Origin: Pseudothermotoga hypogea DSM 11164 = NBRC 106472
Lineage (GTDB): Bacteria > Thermotogota > Thermotogae > Thermotogales > DSM-5069
DNA length: 64,000 nt
Assembly: GCF_000816145.1 (NCBI RefSeq)
Contig: NZ_CP007141.1
Coordinates: forward strand, 1,860,001 to 1,924,000
Reading direction: 5' to 3'
Shown: piece by piece, positions 61,145 through 64,000 of the stretch
Position numbering within the stretch: position 1 is the stretch's first letter
Layout of the letters: each line of letters opens with the position of its first letter
Translations under genes and position numbers: made by a program
Notes under the pieces: model-generated
Told to the model about the DNA's origin: nothing
What the model saw: only the letters and a program-made list of their open reading frames with translations
Databases searched by the model: none

Positions 61145-63511
61145 TCAGAACCTTCGCCTCACGTTGAAGGTTTCTTCAACCTTCCTGATCGTGTTTTCGA
61201 ACAGCTCGTTGACTTCTTCGTCGGTGAGAGATCTGTCCGGGGCACGATAGATCACGTAGAAAGTTACGCTGATCGTGTTTTCAGCCAAACCCTTGCCCGT
61301 GTACACGTCGCTCACACCCACGCTTTCGACGAACTCGTGTGACGTTCTCAAGAACTTGAGTATGTCACCGGCCCTGCTTCCCACCGGAAGCAACAAGGAA
61401 ACGTCCCTTCTCACGTACGGAAATGGTGCAGGAGTAACGATCCCACGGGCTGGATTGAAGTTCTCGTACAGGGTCTGTAGGTCCAGTTCGGCGAAGTAGA
61501 CCTCACCTTTGAAGTCGTAAACTTCGTTGAAGGATCGAGTCAACATGCCAAGACAACCCACTTGTTGGTTGTTCACGTAGATGAAGGCTCGACGGCCGGG
61601 CGTGAGCCAATCGATGGTCGCAGGTTCGAATTCGAAGTTCAAATTCAAATGCCTTCCAATCTCCTCGATCACACCTTTCAACCAGAGCAAAGATACGGAT
61701 CTTGTGTCGGTGTAATCGTCTTCTTCGAGCTTTCCCGAGGCGATCATGCCGAGTTTTTCACGTTCGAAGATGGAACCATCTTTGAGACCATAGATCTTCG
61801 CGATCTCGAAGAACTTGACGTCCCTGTTCTGCCTTCTGATGTTGTACGCAACACAGTCGATCAATCCAAAGAGCAGAGAAGGCCTTAGACTGTCCATGTC
61901 CTCGACCATAGGATTGTTCAGCATGAGAGGTTCTTGTTTGGTCAATTCTTTGACGACGGAGGATTTACAGAAGGAGAGGTTCACGACTTCGTTGAACCCG
62001 CAGGATCGTACCAGCTGTTTGATATTTCGTCTGAACTTCTGATAATCGCTCCAACCCCCGGCTGAGGCAAGGATGCGTGGAGCTTCACTTTGAACTTTGT
62101 CATAGCCGAAGATTCTACCGACTTCCTCGATGAGATCCTCCTCGATCGATATATCGGGTCTGTGAGTGGGAACGAGCACGGTCCAACTATCCTGTGTGGT
62201 TCGAACTTCCATACCGAGTGATTCGAGTATGCGGAAAACTTCACCGTTTGGCACGTCGATACCAAGGACCTTTCTCAGTTTCTCTCTTCTCAACGTCACA
62301 GACTTTCTTTCGATCCTTCGTGGATAGACATCGACTAAGCCTCTCGCGCTCACACCGCCTGCGACCTGCTGGATCGTGTGGATCAATAGATTCATCACGT
62401 AGTCCGCGTCGTTGGGATCGACTCCCCTTTCGAACCTGTGTGACGCGTCTGATTTTATGTTCAGTGCTCTACAAGTTCTTCTTATCCTCACCGGATCGAA
62501 GTAGGCCACTTCGAGGAGCAATTCTTCGGTGCTTTGCGCCACGCCAGAATCCTGCGCGCCCATGACGCCTCCAACCGCAAGGATGTTCTCACCATCCGTG
62601 ATGAGCGTCTCGATGCCTGTCAATCTGTACGTTCTCTCGTCGAGCAGAACCACCTCTTCGTCCTTCTTGGAGCATCTGACGACGATTCTCCCGTCTTTGA
62701 CCTTCGAATAGTCGAAAACGTGAACTGGATGTCCCGTGAGCAACATGACGTAGTTTGAGGCATCGACAATGTTGTTTATGGGTCTGACACCGCAAGCCAT
62801 GAGACGTCTCTTCATCCACAGTGGACTGTCCTTCACTTTCGAAGAACGGACATAAGCTACACAGTATCTGGGACAACCTTCAACATCTTCTATCTGGACC
62901 GAAACGAACTTTTCCACAGGTTCGTCAAAGATTTCAACTTTCGGCTCAGGCAGCTTCAATTTCTTGTTGAGCAGGACGGCGACTTCTCTCGCAACACCAA
63001 TGACTCCGAGACAGTCCGGTCTGTTCGGAGTGATGTCGAGATCCAGAACGGACTCATCCAATTTCCAGTGTCGGACCAGATCGACCCCCACTTCGAGATC
63101 TTCATCTATGAGGTAAACGTGGTCGGATTTTTCTTCCAGACCAAGCTCTTGAAGAGAGCACATGACCACTTCTGAGAGCACTTCTCTGATCTTAGTCTGA
63201 CGAACCTCGGTGCCATCGGCGAACCTCGTGCCGGGATAGGCTATCGCAACGAGACAATTCTCTTTCACGTTCATGTCCGAAGTGATCGTCGTGTGGTAGG
63301 CTGAGCCATCGAAGACTTTGCAAACCTTCAGTTTCTCGGCGTTGGGATGTGGACGAGTCTCAACGACGATCGCGGAAACGATCTTTCCCGAGGCGAAGGG
63401 ATTGAAAATCCTCTCGACGCTCACTCCTGCCATGGTGAGTCTGTGAGCGAGTTCTTCAACGGAAACATCTATATCGACCAGCTCTTTTAGCCATTCCACA
63501 GGCACCTGCAT
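61145..63511 (-). CDS. pheT: Phenylalanyl-tRNA synthetase beta subunit
   Basis: PheT forms an alpha2-beta2 enzyme with PheS and carries the tRNA-binding and editing parts. The 788-residue protein starts MQVPVEWLKELVDIDVSVEEL. It has the EMAP-like tRNA-binding domain (~40-150), the B3/B4 editing domain, the B5 domain, a catalytic-like core and a C-terminal FDX-ACB anticodon-binding domain beginning FPYVRRDVSLLLP. AAAGGGTGATC precedes the ATG. It follows pheS closely. Confidence 0.95.
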   Translation of the reverse strand: MQVPVEWLKELVDIDVSVEELAHRLTMAGVSVERIFNPFASGKIVSAIVVETRPHPNAEKLKVCKVFDGSAYHTTITSDMNVKENCLVAIAYPGTRFADGTEVRQTKIREVLSEVVMCSLQELGLEEKSDHVYLIDEDLEVGVDLVRHWKLDESVLDLDITPNRPDCLGVIGVAREVAVLLNKKLKLPEPKVEIFDEPVEKFVSVQIEDVEGCPRYCVAYVRSSKVKDSPLWMKRRLMACGVRPINNIVDASNYVMLLTGHPVHVFDYSKVKDGRIVVRCSKKDEEVVLLDERTYRLTGIETLITDGENILAVGGVMGAQDSGVAQSTEELLLEVAYFDPVRIRRTCRALNIKSDASHRFERGVDPNDADYVMNLLIHTIQQVAGGVSARGLVDVYPRRIERKSVTLRREKLRKVLGIDVPNGEVFRILESLGMEVRTTQDSWTVLVPTHRPDISIEEDLIEEVGRIFGYDKVQSEAPRILASAGGWSDYQKFRRNIKQLVRSCGFNEVVNLSFCKSSVVKELTKQEPLMLNNPMVEDMDSLRPSLLFGLIDCVAYNIRRQNRDVKFFEIAKIYGLKDGSIFEREKLGMIASGKLEEDDYTDTRSVSLLWLKGVIEEIGRHLNLNFEFEPATIDWLTPGRRAFIYVNNQQVGCLGMLTRSFNEVYDFKGEVYFAELDLQTLYENFNPARGIVTPAPFPYVRRDVSLLLPVGSRAGDILKFLRTSHEFVESVGVSDVYTGKGLAENTISVTFYVIYRAPDRSLTDEEVNELFENTIRKVEETFNVRRRF

Positions 63512-63525
63512 TGTCGATCACCCTT

Positions 63526-64000
<475 letters not shown>

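Overview
This window comes from a thermophilic bacterium of the order Thermotogales, most likely a Pseudothermotoga-like species. The assignment rests on gene content: a GH13 maltosyltransferase of the type known from Thermotoga, trehalose synthase TreT beside a ROK regulator, a short MIP18-type protein, a Thermotogales-type S-adenosylhomocysteinase, a pullulanase with a signal peptide, many carbohydrate transporters, and very tight gene packing with 1-10 base gaps. Many genes start with GTG or TTG, usually behind a strong GGAGGTGA-type ribosome binding site. Several starts were chosen by that site, so they differ from the longest possible reading frame.

Layout. 0-6.4 kb: end of treT, a ROK repressor, an iron and peroxide-defence run (peroxiredoxin, ferritin, rubrerythrin-like protein, MIP18 protein), prmC and an ABC exporter. 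6.4-14.0 kb: a divergent sugar-acid locus with an FGGY gluconokinase-like gene on the minus strand, and a TRAP transporter, SDR oxidoreductase, RpiR regulator and 2-hydroxyacid dehydrogenase on the plus strand. These fit uptake of keto-gluconates and conversion to 6-phosphogluconate. 14.0-17.7 kb (minus): a UgpB-like ABC transporter and a HAD phosphatase, with no ATPase gene. 18.0-21.0 kb: rsmH, an FtsL-like protein and a division transpeptidase, followed by a TnpB-only IS200/IS605-type element. 22.3-27.2 kb: an M50-like protein without its HExxH motif, an orphan fumarase-beta-like protein, a UDP-GlcNAc 2-epimerase, a Gfo/Idh/MocA dehydrogenase and a membrane diguanylate cyclase.

27.2-34.6 kb (minus): a YhaN/SbcC-like ATPase with an unknown partner, maltosyltransferase, S-adenosylhomocysteinase and a DUF362 ferredoxin protein. 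34.7-39.4 kb: an AEC transporter, tRNA-Leu(CAA), an archaeal-type ATPase, a lipoprotein, a PatB-type aminotransferase (minus) and a small membrane protein. 39.4-41.0 kb (minus): an ODP-like diiron beta-lactamase-fold protein coupled to a soluble chemoreceptor. 41.1-43.9 kb (minus): a polar amino acid ABC transporter with two permeases. 44.1-49.5 kb (minus): a CUT1 ABC transporter in one operon with an amidohydrolase and an argininosuccinate-lyase-like enzyme. 49.8-52.3 kb (minus): pullulanase.

52.4-56.8 kb (minus): flagellin under a clear sigma-28 promoter, followed by a very large TPR / GT4 glycosyltransferase / ParB-like / methyltransferase fusion that may modify flagellin or another surface glycan. 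57.2-64.0 kb: a DapA-family lyase and a PAS-GGDEF cyclase on the plus strand, then thiI, an alpha/beta hydrolase, pheT and the end of pheS on the minus strand.

The strongest candidates for something undescribed are the flagellin-adjacent fusion protein, the TnpB that lacks the RuvC-II glutamate and a segment before its zinc ribbon, the lyase/amidohydrolase transporter operon, and the ATPase plus unknown-partner pair. No CRISPR array, rRNA or prophage was seen. All family calls are from reading the sequence and no database search was run.
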